From NCBI GenBank assembly GCA_030247885.1, contig JAPDRO010000001.1, forward strand, positions 2,046,001 to 2,110,000: 64,000 bases of DNA, given 5' to 3'. Position 1 is the first letter of the stretch, and the number at the start of each line of letters is the position of its first letter. Both the position numbers and the translations under genes were made by a program. Shown here piece after piece: positions 25,377 through 36,248 of the stretch. A model generated the notes under the pieces. It was given only the letters and a program-made list of their open reading frames with translations, was not told the DNA's origin and did not search any database. The stretch comes from Taxawa tesnikishii (nom. ined.) (Eukaryota; Ascomycota; Dothideomycetes; Dothideales).

Positions 25377-28046
25377 TCAGTTACTACCCTCGCGAGTTTC
25401 ACGATCCTGCTCGTTGAGCCACTCCAAAATACTCTCGTAACATAGCACGAACTGTCTGAGGCTCTGCACCATACTCAGCCGCTGGTGTCTGAAATCTTCG
25501 ACCGTCTTCTCGATCAGATCCTGGTCGTCGTGCATGAGCCAAGCGCCCTCGATGTTGTCTTCTTCGTCGTCCTTGCGTCCCATGTTCGAACTGGCGAAGA
25601 AAGGGCTCTCGTCTTGTTTCTTGGCTGTATCCACGTCCATGTGAGTGGCTGCATGCATACGCCGCGAGAGACGTTGTCGTTTTAGCATGTCGATGACCGA
25701 GTCAACCGTGCAGAAAGTACCCGTACGGCCGCAGCCAGCGCTACAGTGAACGAGTACAGGGCGCGAGTCTGGCGGGTCGGGATCGGCGAAGCGGGTACCT
25801 GTCGTGCTGCGTACGACAGCGTCGCACTGTTCGACAAGGCCGAGGAGATGCATAGGATGGGCTGGTGCGCCGAAGTCCGGCCAGCTAGAGTACTGTAATT
25901 GCGTGATTTCTCGCATCCGCTCGAACGGGTGACCATCGTGTGAGAGCGTCAGTTTACGAACGATGACATACGGCTGGTCGTCGGCTGGGGATTTGGTATT
26001 CGGTTCTGTTCGCGTCAGAAGTGGAGTGTTGTCCGTCGACTTGCGGCTGCCGGCAGAGGGGCGGTGTCTGTGCCTGTTGATTTTTGACAATTCCAGCGAG
26101 GCACGACGTTCAGAAAGGAATTCGAGATGCAGCGGCCCGTACTGCTTCTCGCTCCAGTAGTTGTGAGCTTTGACCTGACCGCCCTCTTTCTCTGCAGTGA
26201 GCATGACAATGACCCTTACATCCTGCTGCCAGACAACGTTCCAGAAATCCTAGAAACAGATTAGCAAGAGGCTCGGAAAGTGTGGGTGAGGTTTATGCTT
26301 ACTGCGAAAGTTGCAGGTATCGGTCCCTGAGTGGCAATGTACCGCTTGTTCGACAATGCAGACTTGACATGGTTTCCATTGACGTAGTCACACCCGCCAT
26401 TCGGTACGTCTTGCAGCTTCACTCTGGTGTGTTCAAAGGGCCAAATATTGTTGTACCTGTTCTTCGAACCCTTTTCAATACCCGCAATTTGGACGGACAT
26501 GGGTGCACCCGGAGCTGGTGTTCCATATGTAACCTTGCCAGAGAGAGCATCTTGCATTCGCTTCTGCTCTCTTTTTCGATGTTCAGGAATTTCTCAGAGA
26601 CTCGGGCACCGTTGTCTTTCTCTTCGGACGCTGTCTTGAGCCACTGGGGAAGCTCCTTCTCTGCTGACTTCATCATCGATACCGGATGCTTAATCGGCAT
26701 CTGGCCAACTCCTCCAATGAGATCCATGTTCTGTCTGATGTTGCCAAAAATGGGTTTGCAGCGTTTTGTGTGACCGGCATTGGGCATCCGCCTATGACGG
26801 GGACAGCGCCCGGGCCTGGCTTGTCCAGCGTCAACTTCAACGGACCCTTAGAGTTAGGAGCAGCCGCTGAGCCAGAGTCAATGTAGGAGGAGAACTTCCT
26901 CGAGAATTCCGCAAAGCCACCCTTGACGATATAAGTAGTGCCTTCATAGCCTTCGCTTTCGAACTTCTTGATCGTGTTCGCGCAGGTGGCTGCGTCTTTC
27001 AACTGTGCAGCCGAGGCGTCGTAGACGACGATGTACTTGCTGCTGCGCCAACTCTCGAATTTCTTCCGTTGTTCTGCGTCCTTGAATGTCTCTGCAAGTT
27101 TTTGCACGTTGAAAGAGGGTCTCTTCAGCAGTGTCGTAGGAATACACAAACTCAAGGCGCCGGTTATACGTGACCTCGCGTACTGTGTCGAAACACGAAG
27201 ATCCAATATCAATATTTCTTCTGGAGAAGACTCAAGGAGATTGACCACGTGCTCGGCAGTCGCAAAGACCGAAGGATCGCCATCCATGGAAGCCGGAAGA
27301 GTCTGTGCCCGATATTTAGGAAGGTTGGTCTGAATAGATGCAAGCCGGTCCAGCGGTAGAGGAGAACGTGAGCGTCTCTCCGGTGATCCACTTAGATCAC
27401 TATCGCTTATCGCTTCGTTGTTGATGAAGCTGGCAGGAGAGGCCCGACGTGGCGGATCAGGAAAACTCGACGAGTCAGAAGAAAGATGGCGTTTTGGCGA
27501 ACGACCCATGTTCGCTGACTCGGGATCTAAGCTCTCGAACTTGAATCCGGAACGGAACGATGGTAGCGGCATATTCCTGGGCTCAGAAGTAGCCTTTGTT
27601 CCTTCCACGGACTGCTTGCTTGCTGTCCGGGTGTGACTGGGCCGCATTGGCGGATCCGGCTTGAACTGGTGTAGGCTGCCCAGGTTGAACACCTTGCCTT
27701 CTGATTGCCTCCTAAACGCCTCGAATTCCGGGTTTTGATCCACCGGCACTACGGTTGGTGAGAACGCGGCTGTTGACCTCACGGTAGAAGAGGGCGGGCT
27801 CCAGTTCTGGCGCGCGTGTTGTGCCGACTCATTGTGGAAGGAGGATTCGGCGGCAGAGAAGGCAAAGTAGTTTGGGCTCGGAGTGCGAGGGTGTGAGGTG
27901 TTTGCCGGCGAGCGTATGTGTGCTGGGGACAGTAGCGGAGGCATTGCTTGCCCTACGGATGTTGGTTGCGGAGGACGTGTGGCGGGCGTGGTGGTTGTGG
28001 GCCTCTGTTGAGAGTGAGGATAGCGAGGAGTGGCAGCAGCAGTCAT
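25377..28046 (-). CDS. Rhodanese-PTP dual-domain protein tyrosine phosphatase (two apparent frameshifts)
   Basis: Protein tyrosine phosphatase resembling yeast Ptp2/Ptp3 and fission yeast Pyp-type MAPK phosphatases. Exons 28046-26303 and 26249-25377 give 872 aa after two corrections. Residues 1 to about 260 are Ser/Pro-rich and likely disordered. A rhodanese fold follows (about 265-390: ILDLRVSTQYARSRITGAL ... IVVYDASAAQLKDA ... YIVKGGFAEF). In its active-site loop Asp replaces the usual Cys, so it is probably a docking module. The C-terminal PTP domain has the KNRYNNIWPFEHTRVKL substrate loop, the WPDFGAP WPD loop and the signature HCSAGCGRTGTF (about residue 752). Breaks lie at the A5 run 26746-26750 and the T5 run 26572-26576 (plus strand). 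One base at each restores NPFFGNIRQNMDL and NIEKREQKRMQD. Likely a MAPK-pathway phosphatase; this is inference. Confidence 0.88.
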
Positions 28047-29583
28047 TTTAGACGTTGTGCATACGGCTGACAGTGGTGGATGCCGGTGGAGGCGTGTGTT
28101 CGGGTGTGCGAGGACTGAGGGCTGCTGAGTGGTGTGTTGGATTAGTTGTCGTACAGGGTGAGGTACATGATGCCGTCACTGATGGAAATACGCCAGGGTT
28201 GTGTTCAAAGCCTAGCCGCCAGCGTGGGACCAGCGCTAGTGTTCAGTAGTTCTGGGATCGTCGCTGTCGCAAGAGACGACGGGAGGTGTGTGAGGCTGCC
28301 GAAAGGTGCAGAGAGCAACGCGGGTCTGGGCCGAACTGCTGCGCTGCGCAGGGTGAGGAAAGGCAGACGAGGGCGGAAGCCGAGGGCGGAACGCGATGAC
28401 GTAGATTGCGTGGCGACAGGTACGAGACGAACGCAGCCGGGAGGCCGCACGTGAGGCTGTGTAGGCGTAGTCAGGGGTGTTGAGCTTGAGAGCAACTGAT
28501 TGCTGCGCGAATGCTCACGAGCTGGCAGGTCTCTGGTGCAGCGCAAATGCGGTGACCAGCTGTTGTTCGGGGAGGTCGGCGGTAGGGGAGACCGCAAGAA
28601 AACGTTGCGGATGTGGCTCTGGCTTTGTCAGAATTCAATGCAGGGTTCGCTGACCCGCGTGGTGGGAAGACAGCTTACACAAGACAACAAACCTCCGACG
28701 GGTTTTCCTGGATCAGCGGCACAGCGGTTAAACGTGTTTTGCAATGCTCTCGTACGCGGTCAGGAAAAGGACACATGCACCTCAGTCCATGCGCGGCCGG
28801 ATATAACACTCTTCTTCTACTCTTCTGGACGTGGCCGCGGCTGAGGAAGGCAATCTGGGTAGCGGCGAGCTAACGAGATAGACGTGCACCTATCTGTGGA
28901 GAAAGCAGTCTGGAAGAGCAGAGGTGCAGTGAACCGGTGCTCTAGCCGTCTACAAAACATGGCGATTTCTGCCTTATCGCGATTCTCACCATTTTGTGCC
29001 TGTCACGCCTTTCGCCAGTGCTTTCGCGGCACGGCTCAGCCTGCAGTTGTGTGCACGGCAAGCGGACCAGAAGTGGCCATCCGTCGTCAATCTTACAGGA
29101 CCCCCATGCTGTAGAATGGCCGCGATCACGAACATCACTCGTCAGTGTGCCGAATAGAAACGCTCCAAGGCGTCCTTACATATGTTCCGGTCGATCCTCA
29201 GCTAATCTTATGCACTTGAGGGGTTCGCTTACGCTGTTCCCCGGCAAATGTTGCATAAGCATCTATAAGCGCGGTATAGCTGGTGGGCCCGTTGGAGAGG
29301 GAAAGAAAAAAAGGCAAGTATGTACAACCCGATCATCAGGAACGGGGAAAACCAGAACCAAGCCTGTGCTTTGCCGTTTTCCAGAACGTCTAACTTGCGA
29401 GTAACACCGACAGCCTCGCGCACGAGGCCTCAGCCTGTATCATCATTCCTCTAGACTGTGCTATGTAGTTGTACAACCTCGCCATGCATACTGGCAACGC
29501 CAGACTCCAAGCGAAAAGTGCCTGCTCGCGATAACATCCATTTGCATGCCCGTACCAATCTTCCAAAAGACCCTTCCCCAGGC
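28047..29583. promoter_or_regulatory. Upstream region of phosphatase, 3' flank of Rpt6
   Basis: 1.5 kb without a recognisable gene. The part next to 28047 should contain the phosphatase promoter and leader. A minus-strand open frame at 28205-28597 is Ser/Pro/Arg-rich and has no signature. I see nothing repeated or structured here. Confidence 0.4.
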
Positions 29584-30823
29584 TCACTTCCAGAGCTTGC
29601 TCAAACTCATCTGCTTGTCGTCGTGCCTGTTAAGTACCTTGGCGGTGGCTAGGTCGAAGTCCTCTTGTGTAACGTGTACTCTCCGCTCCCTCAGCGCGAA
29701 CATACCCGCTTCAGTGCAGACACCCTTGAGCTCTGCACCGGAGCAGCCGTTCATCTTCTCCGCGATCTTGGTCAGGTTGATGCCGCGCGTCAAGTTCATC
29801 GACCGGCTGTGAATACGCAGAATGTCTGCTCTGGCCTCGACGGTTGGTGGGGGAACTCGATCTTCCTGTCAATACGTCCGGGTCTTAGAAGGGCGGGGTC
29901 AAGTATGTCGAGACGGTTAGTGGCCATGACAACCTTGATGTTCTTCGTCGGCTCAAATCCATCCAACTGGTTGAGTAACTCCAGCATGGTTCGCTGAACC
30001 TCACTGTCACCGCCACTTGAACCTTCAACACGCGATGATCCGATACTGTCAATCTCGTCCATGAAGATAATGCTTGGTGCATGTTCTCGAGCCATGACGA
30101 ACAGCTCACGCACCATGCGTGATCCCTCGCCAATGTACTTCTGCACCAGCTCAGATCCTGAGACTCTGATGAACTTGCAGTCCGTGTGATGCGCCACTGC
30201 TCTTGCCAACAGTGTTTTCCCTGTACCCGGAGGTCCGTAGAGCAGCACACCCTTGGGCTGCGCAATACCGAGCGACTCGAAGAGTTCAGGGTGCTTCAGT
30301 CCAAGCTCGATGACCTCCTTTATTTGCTTGATCTGCTCATCTAAACCACCAATCATGTCGTACGTGCTGTCCGGTACCTTTTCCACCATCATGAGAGAAA
30401 CGAGAGGGTCGACGGAAGATGGCAGGAGCGAAGAGAGCTTGTAGGAGTCGGAGAGTAGCGTGACACGCTTGCCGGCCGTGAGTTTGGTAATGTCTATATT
30501 GTCGGCGATGTCGACGACTAAACGCAAATGGATGTCAGTACAGGTTCGCAGCGACTTGACGCGACGGATGATGATGGGCTTGACGGACCGTATTTGCCTT
30601 CAGGATGCACCTTCACCAGCACCTTCTTCGTTCCCATGACCTTGACCACCTCGCCCACGTATGAACCGGGTTGTTGCAACAACCCCAGCTCCTCCCGTAA
30701 CAACCGGACCCTTGAGTTGTAGTCGTTCCGTTGTGCTTCTAACCTCCGGAGAACAGCTTGGCCCTGGATGATCTCGAGCTTCATGCTCTCGATCTTGTTA
30801 TTGAAGAATGTGTCAAGCGCCAT
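29584..30823 (-). CDS. RPT6: 26S proteasome regulatory subunit Rpt6 (AAA ATPase)
   Basis: One of six AAA ATPases in the base of the 19S particle, unfolding substrates for the 20S core. Exons 30823-30589 and 30517-29584 give 389 aa. Features in order: N-terminal coiled coil, OB-fold segment ([24 protein letters not shown]), Walker A GPPGTGKT (about residue 177), Walker B IIFMDEID, arginine-finger region [15 protein letters not shown] and the C-terminal tail ending LSKLWK. I start at the conserved MALDTFF at 30823; an in-frame upstream ATG at 30901 would add 26 unconserved residues. The frame breaks in a coding-strand C5 run (plus-strand 29849-29853). One more C restores EFPPP and the join to [10 protein letters not shown]. 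Since this subunit is essential in yeasts, a true frameshift is unlikely. Divergent from HGH1. Confidence 0.95.
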
Positions 30824-31092
30824 AGTGACGAATGGGCAAGCTCGTCGGACTGAGCGTGTGTGTTTCGAAGGCGACGGCAAGGGGTGGTTGTTTGATGGCA
30901 ATGAAGATGACGGGCGTGTTGTAGAGCACTACAGACGAGAAGCCGATGGAATGCTGAAGCTCGTGACGTTTCACGCGTTATGCATTCATGCACAAAACTT
31001 GTGCATGGTGTTTCCTACGTAATGCTACTCTAAAAATTCGTTGACATGTGAGAGGGGCATTCATTGATATTGTTCACTAAACATCTACCAAA
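30824..31092. promoter_or_regulatory. Bidirectional promoter, RPT6 / HGH1
   Basis: Only 269 bp separate the start codons of two divergent proteostasis genes, so the promoters must overlap. I looked for an exact proteasome-associated control element (GGTGGCAAA) and did not find one. Confidence 0.55.
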
Positions 31093-32365
31093 ATGCCCAC
31101 CGAACTTGAAGAGGTAAACGGACATGGTCGTATACTGGAAACCGCTTTACTGATTTCGTCGTCTAGCTCGTCGAGTTCCTCCATCATGGAAACACACAGA
31201 TCCGTCAAATCGGTACGCCTCTCTTATGCGCCGAAGGATGCGCTCACAGCAGTTAACATGATATCGTCGTAGCGGCCGAGAATCTCGTCGGATATTCGAC
31301 GGCGCAGCCATCGCTGTTCAAGAGAAACCAACTAGAGCCAGTCAAAGATCTGAAACTGCTCGTCAGAGACTACCCGCCGATCGCGAAGAATGCCCTCACA
31401 ATGCTCATCAATATCTCGGAAGATCAAGAGGTGCTCAAGAGCCTGGCAGAAGATGACGCGTTCCTCGAAGTGTTACTTTCTCGGATAACCGTATGTCAGT
31501 CAAGGCATACATCGCTTCATGGCCTCGTGCCCTTCTGACGCTGCTCTTCTAGAACGCCAAAGAACCTAATGCAAATGAGTTCTCCATGCTGCTTGCCAAC
31601 CTTTCCAAGTCCGATTCTTTCAAGCGGATACTCACCCTCTCCCGTACGGTTCCCAAACCACTTTCGACCTCCCCGATTGCGATAGACCAGCTTCTGGATC
31701 TCTTCGTGAAGCCGGGATACAACGCCAAAGCCGACTTCGATTACCTGTGCTACTTGTTCGCGGACATGGCCAAGCACGAAGAAGGGCGGAAACATTTTCT
31801 GACGCCGCGGAAGGAGGGCGACGACGAGGTGGTGCCGCTGACGAAGCTGATCGTCTTTACGGAGCACAAGAGCGAGGTCCGGCGTCGGGGAGTCGGGAGC
31901 ACCATCAAGAATGTCGCCTTCGACGTGCACGCACACCCTCGGCTCTTGTCTGCGGAAGCAGTGGACGACGGAATCAACCTGTTGCCGTATATTCTGCTGC
32001 CGCTCATGGGACCGGAAGAGTATAACGACGAGGATACGGAAGGAATGCTAGAGGATCTGCAGCTCCTGCCGCCTGATAAGGAGAGGGAGAAGGACAACGA
32101 GATTCTGAAGACACATCTGGAAACGTTGCTGTTGCTCACGACGACAAGACAGGGCAGAGACAGGTTAAGGGAAATCAAGGTATACCCTATCGTCAGAGAA
32201 TTGCATCTCCAAGTGGACGATGAAGAGGTGAGAGAGGGCTGCGATCGGTTGGTGCAGGTTGTTATGAGGGATGAGGAAGGAGAAGGAGAGCAGCCAAATG
32301 AGGAGAGAAACAGAGTGCAGGAGGTCGAAGAAGACGAAGAGGACGAGATCATAGAGGTGTTATAG
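31093..32365 (+). CDS. HGH1: Hgh1 / FAM203 family eEF2-folding co-chaperone
   Basis: Armadillo-like protein that in yeast works with Hsp90/TRiC partners in folding translation elongation factor eEF2. Four exons, 31093-31113, 31167-31212, 31273-31490 and 31553-32365, give 365 aa with no frame break. The tiny first exon (seven codons, ending LEE) is required for the start and joins to LVEFLHHGNTQIRQIAAENL, the family's opening repeat. Later family segments include FDYLCYLFADMAKHEEGR, RRGVGSTIKNVAFD and LLPYILLPLMGPEEYNDED. The C-terminus is a run of acidic residues (EEDEEDEIIEVL), also usual. Shares a short bidirectional promoter with RPT6. Confidence 0.92.
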
Positions 32366-33157
32366 GGACGAGAAGCCTGACCAAGTGTCGAACCTCACAC
32401 CATAACGCTAGACGCATACAGATACTTCAGAGACACAAGAGGAAATTTTGGTGGCCAACGTTCATTATCTGGCTCTACCTATATCGTTTACCTGGAAGAT
32501 TAAGCGTTGTGCTAAATGAGTCGCTGGGCCAAGCTGGTGACCTCACGGGCCCTTTCTTCATCGAGCGGCAGTAATGACAGTCTGGGGTAGGACATGATAG
32601 TAAGAAACGTGCGGGAGACGTCGCAAACTGGTATGTCGCTCCACAATACCCTGGTCCGCGACACCTTCAGGGAAGCCGTGGCCATTTGGACAGAGCGGAG
32701 TTGACAGAGATCAGGAAAACAGAAACACCCTGGTGTGCCAAAGCAAGAGCAGGAGACGCTGACTCGACCAGCCACTTAGGATGCAAATCGGGTAGGTGGC
32801 TGGGCACCCTCATTGAGAACAAGAATGTTGAGAAGCGAAGCAATTTCCTGCGCCGTGGTCCCGAATCAATCTGGAGTAGGGAAGGGAATTCCAATGCTAA
32901 CTCGGAGCATTTTTATCAATCTGAGTTGAGTGTGCCGTGTGTGTTGCCAATTTGTACGATGAGGTGAGTGAACGTCCAGTACTCCATTGCTCCAAGCTGC
33001 GTGACCTATAATGGTATCCTTACGTGGTATCAGGTGGGCCTGGGGGATGGGCGATTGCTGTTGGCACACTTAGTATTAGCAAGGCCGCACAACGAGCCAT
33101 CGTCACCAAAGCACCATGGTCAACCCCTGCTCGAAAGACTTAAAAAGCAAGCGTGTG
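32366..33157. other. Convergent intergenic region
   Basis: 790 bp between the 3' ends of HGH1 and the BTB gene. It holds two 3' UTRs and no recognisable coding sequence. Confidence 0.4.
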
Positions 33158-34060
33158 TCAGCGATGGTCTTTAGGAAACGCGATTACTTGCCCATTCTCC
33201 AGGTCATCACAGTAGTTTGACAAGGCCACGAATAGGTCAAACCAGAGCTTGCCACCTTTCTCCATCTCCATCTGCATTGTGCCACTCCGCTTGAAAGTCT
33301 TACGGCTGCGAATAATGAGAGCCAGATAATGGGCACGCAGACGAGAGTCGGTCTCTGGAGTGTTCTCATAAGCATATCGCGCACTGTGCAGAATAGTTGC
33401 GACTTCGATGCCTGACTGCAGACCCTGCTTCCGAAGAGCAAGTCGCTTCAGTTCCTCCAAGCCGAACCTCTCCGCAGTACAGTACACGACTGTATCTCTG
33501 AGAACCCGCTCACCAAACCTGTGGTGGTGTATTGTCGCCGACTCATCGTTGCGGTCGTCACCAATTCTAGGGGTCAGGGATGCATCTCGCATATCCTCGA
33601 GCATCCAGGTGTTGCGCTTCCTGTCGTGCAGGAGACGGGGTGTGTAGTCGCCTTTGTAAAGGTACTCTAAGACGGCGGAGATGATCTCTGGTTCTTCGTC
33701 GGACAGGGCGATGCGCTTCGAATTGGCCTGGAAGAACTGGTCTCTGCACAACTCGGCGAAGAATGGCGAGTGGCAGAGAACGTCTTCATGCGCAGCGAAC
33801 AGCCTTTGGTCCTTCCCAACGACAAGCGTGACGATGGAGCTCGTGAGCTTCGGTGACGCACTGACAATATGTAAGCCCCAGGCATGCATGTCGTGGTCTC
33901 GGAATGTTGTGTACACCCACCCTGCCGACGGCGGACTGTTGGGCGCATTCAGCTGCGCTCTCAGCTTCTCCTTGGCGTCATCCCTGAACGATCTCGTGCT
34001 CTTCGGTATCTTCTTTGCCTTGCCCGCACGGTCCTTTGATGCAAAAGAACGTTTGAACAT
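33158..34060 (-). CDS. BTB/POZ domain protein
   Basis: Single-exon 300-aa protein. After a basic N-terminus (about 40 residues, many Lys/Arg/Ser) lies a BTB/POZ fold at about 75-200: VTLVVGKDQRLFAAHEDVLC, SPFFAELCRDQFFQ, IISAVLEYLYKGDYTP, with a charged insert before the helical part (YCTAERFGLEELKRLALRK). BTB domains dimerise and often recruit Cullin-3. In fungi this stand-alone class is large and mostly uncharacterised, so no specific substrate is claimed. The frame is intact, and the ATG at 34060 is the first in frame. The gene is divergent from the E2 gene at 34650, which could hint at a shared ubiquitin role; that link is only positional. Confidence 0.85.
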   Translation of the reverse strand: MFKRSFASKDRAGKAKKIPKSTRSFRDDAKEKLRAQLNAPNSPPSAGWVYTTFRDHDMHAWGLHIVSASPKLTSSIVTLVVGKDQRLFAAHEDVLCHSPFFAELCRDQFFQANSKRIALSDEEPEIISAVLEYLYKGDYTPRLLHDRKRNTWMLEDMRDASLTPRIGDDRNDESATIHHHRFGERVLRDTVVYCTAERFGLEELKRLALRKQGLQSGIEVATILHSARYAYENTPETDSRLRAHYLALIIRSRKTFKRSGTMQMEMEKGGKLWFDLFVALSNYCDDLENGQVIAFPKDHR

Positions 34061-34649
34061 TTTGGTCGAAGGGGAGGATCGTAACGAGCGACGAAGAGTT
34101 GTCGGGGTTTTCTTTTTTCTTATAATGAGTGGAAGGGTTTGGTTGACGCGCGTTGCATGGAACGAAGGGAGCCTTGGAAGCCCTCGTATGAGAGCTTTGT
34201 GGTGTTGTCGGCGTGCCTTTGGAACGGGGTGGGGGAAGAAGGAGACGCGGTGCTGGGGACGCGAAGCAACTTATAGGCGACGCGGTTCGCGCATGGAAGA
34301 CCCTTGTCATCACACTACCTAATGCGGAGCAGGGCGTAACTCAGCGGCCTTTGCGCGTGTTGATTGGCCATGACGTGGGGAAGTAAGGCTACGAAACATG
34401 GGACAGCACTCAATCCGATCCGGCGACTTCTTGATTGTTTGAGAGAATAAGGCAAGGCCAGGCAGCAGCACATGCAATCGTGCTTGCCTGTCAATATTCA
34501 GGCATCTCTTCCACTTCCATTCACTGGTCACCTCCTTCTTCCCCTACCACAACTGCAACTCCGGCTCCAACGATTACTGAAACATCACTACCCAACCCGT
34601 TCACAACCCCCACTTCCACTGAACCAAACAACACGACCTCAACCCGACC
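34061..34649. promoter_or_regulatory. Divergent intergenic region, BTB / E2
   Basis: 589 bp between divergent starts, so two promoters. The 100 bp before the E2 ATG are rich in C and A, typical of a fungal 5' leader. No gene seen. Confidence 0.45.
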
Positions 34650-35214
34650 ATGTCCTCCAACAAACGTGTCGTGAACGTGAGTATGACGAGCACAGCCTTG
34701 CAGCACGGTCAGGCTAATGCGGCCCTGCAGGAGTATCGACAGTGCACCGAGACACCCCCAGCAGGCGTAAAGATCACCCTGCCTGATGAAGCCGACCTGA
34801 TGCACTGGGAGGCGATGATGGACGGTCCATCAAACTCCGTGTACGCTGTAAGACTCTGTACTTTTACGTGTCGCCCTACGTCGATACTCATGCCTTGCAG
34901 GGGGTCACTTCAAAATCTTGATAAGCCTTCCGAAGGAGTACCCTTTCAAGCCACCAGTCGTCTCCTTCAAGACAAAGATCTACCACCCCAACGTCACCAA
35001 CGACGAGAAAGGCTCCATGTGCCTTGGCATCCTCCGCGGCGATACCTGGAAGCCTCCAAACCGTATCTTTGAGGTCCTCACCCTGATCCGTGACATACTC
35101 GAGAAGCCGAACCCGGATGATGCGGTGGAGGACAGCACTGCTCACCAGATGAAGAACAGCTACTCGGAGTTTGCCAAGACTGCGAAGGAATGGGTGCGGA
35201 AATACGCTCACTGA
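34650..35214 (+). CDS. Ubiquitin-conjugating enzyme E2, Ubc14-like (one apparent missing base)
   Basis: E2 enzyme carrying ubiquitin as a thioester. Exons 34650-34676, 34731-34847 and 34901-35214 give 152 aa. The UBC fold is complete: PPAGVKITLPDEADLMHWEA, GPSNSVYAGGHF, the YPFKPP loop, the HPN motif in YHPNVTNDEKG and catalytic Cys in GSMCLGILRGDTWKP, ending KEWVRKYAH. The HW..M.GPS.SVYAGG pattern is closest to fission yeast Ubc14. The exon 2/3 junction lacks one G: the acceptor is followed by four G, but five are needed for the AGGHF codons, so the G run at 34900-34904 appears one short. Everything else is in frame. Divergent from the BTB gene. Confidence 0.9.
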
Positions 35215-36248
35215 GAGGCGCGTATCGGAAGCTGTGCCAGGAGGCTATCCGAAGGATACGACAGGGCGTTTAGGGCATACAACGGACAGTGAGAACTGCA
35301 TCATCGGGAAGCATAGCGATTGGCGTTTCGGGCATGCTCTTCGCCATCACGCGAAATCTCAGCGAGCAAGGGATGAACCAACCACTCGGTCATGATATCC
35401 CATCATCATTATTTGGCTACTTTATTTCAGATTTGAGACTAGGAGCGTACACATGGCACCCATCCAATCATCCAGTCTCGCTTGTAGGGTTCGGGCAGAT
35501 CAGGGGTTACTTAAGCTTGTACACATGGTTGTTCCCTTCGTCTTCCATGGCTTCGATCCGCTATCAGTTACTATGAAATTGCGTGTAGGGTCTCGCGCCG
35601 AATGGGTCGCCCTTCTCGGCGGTTGATACCGAGACTCAGCTATGATGGATTACAGGGATGTTTTGGCTCAGCCGGCGTCCGCGTATGTTGTTCCGTGCCG
35701 TTTGTGGTGGAGATCACGGACTACGCTTGACGTGCTGTGCGGCCATTGCTCCTCTCCCAGCGCTGCGACGTGATATTTGGTCTTGTGCTGCCTTGGAACA
35801 GCTCACGTCGTGCAGGCGTCCTATAGTCGCCTTTGTTCGCGGGTCTCACGGACCGGCATACAGCCATTCAACTCTGTGTAGTTCGAGTACGCGCTCGCTC
35901 GTCTGGTTCTGACTCTCAACACAAGGCTTTCATCTAGTCGAAACTCGGGAGCCGCCAGCAACGTCTGTGGAGGTTCTGGCGCGGATAACAACGGTCCTGA
36001 CGCCAGAATTCATCAGAGTAAACATGAAGAGCTTGGGAGAGGCATAAGCTAGGCACTTCCGTCAACCGTCAACTGTCACGCAGCGCAGCGGTACCATCTC
36101 CACGGCTACGGTACACACGGTCATGCCATCGCCTCGTTGCGACCGCCAGACACTGCGAGACAACAGACCGCAACTTCGATAGCTCAATTGACAGGCGGTA
36201 CTGTGTCGAACATACTTCGACGAGCTGCCGTGCAGCGGTCTAGCTGCT
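35215..36248. promoter_or_regulatory. E2 3' flank and TBC upstream region
   Basis: 1 kb between two plus-strand genes. It should contain the E2 3' UTR and the TBC promoter and leader. No recognisable gene or repeat. Confidence 0.4.

Noticed and set aside
28205-28597. 130-codon minus-strand open frame
   Set aside because: Ser/Pro/Arg-rich without domain or splice support; overlaps other frames in the phosphatase upstream region.
30824-30901. Upstream in-frame ATG of RPT6 at 30901
   Set aside because: The extra 26 residues are unconserved; the family starts at MALD, and the extension would use up part of the short shared promoter.
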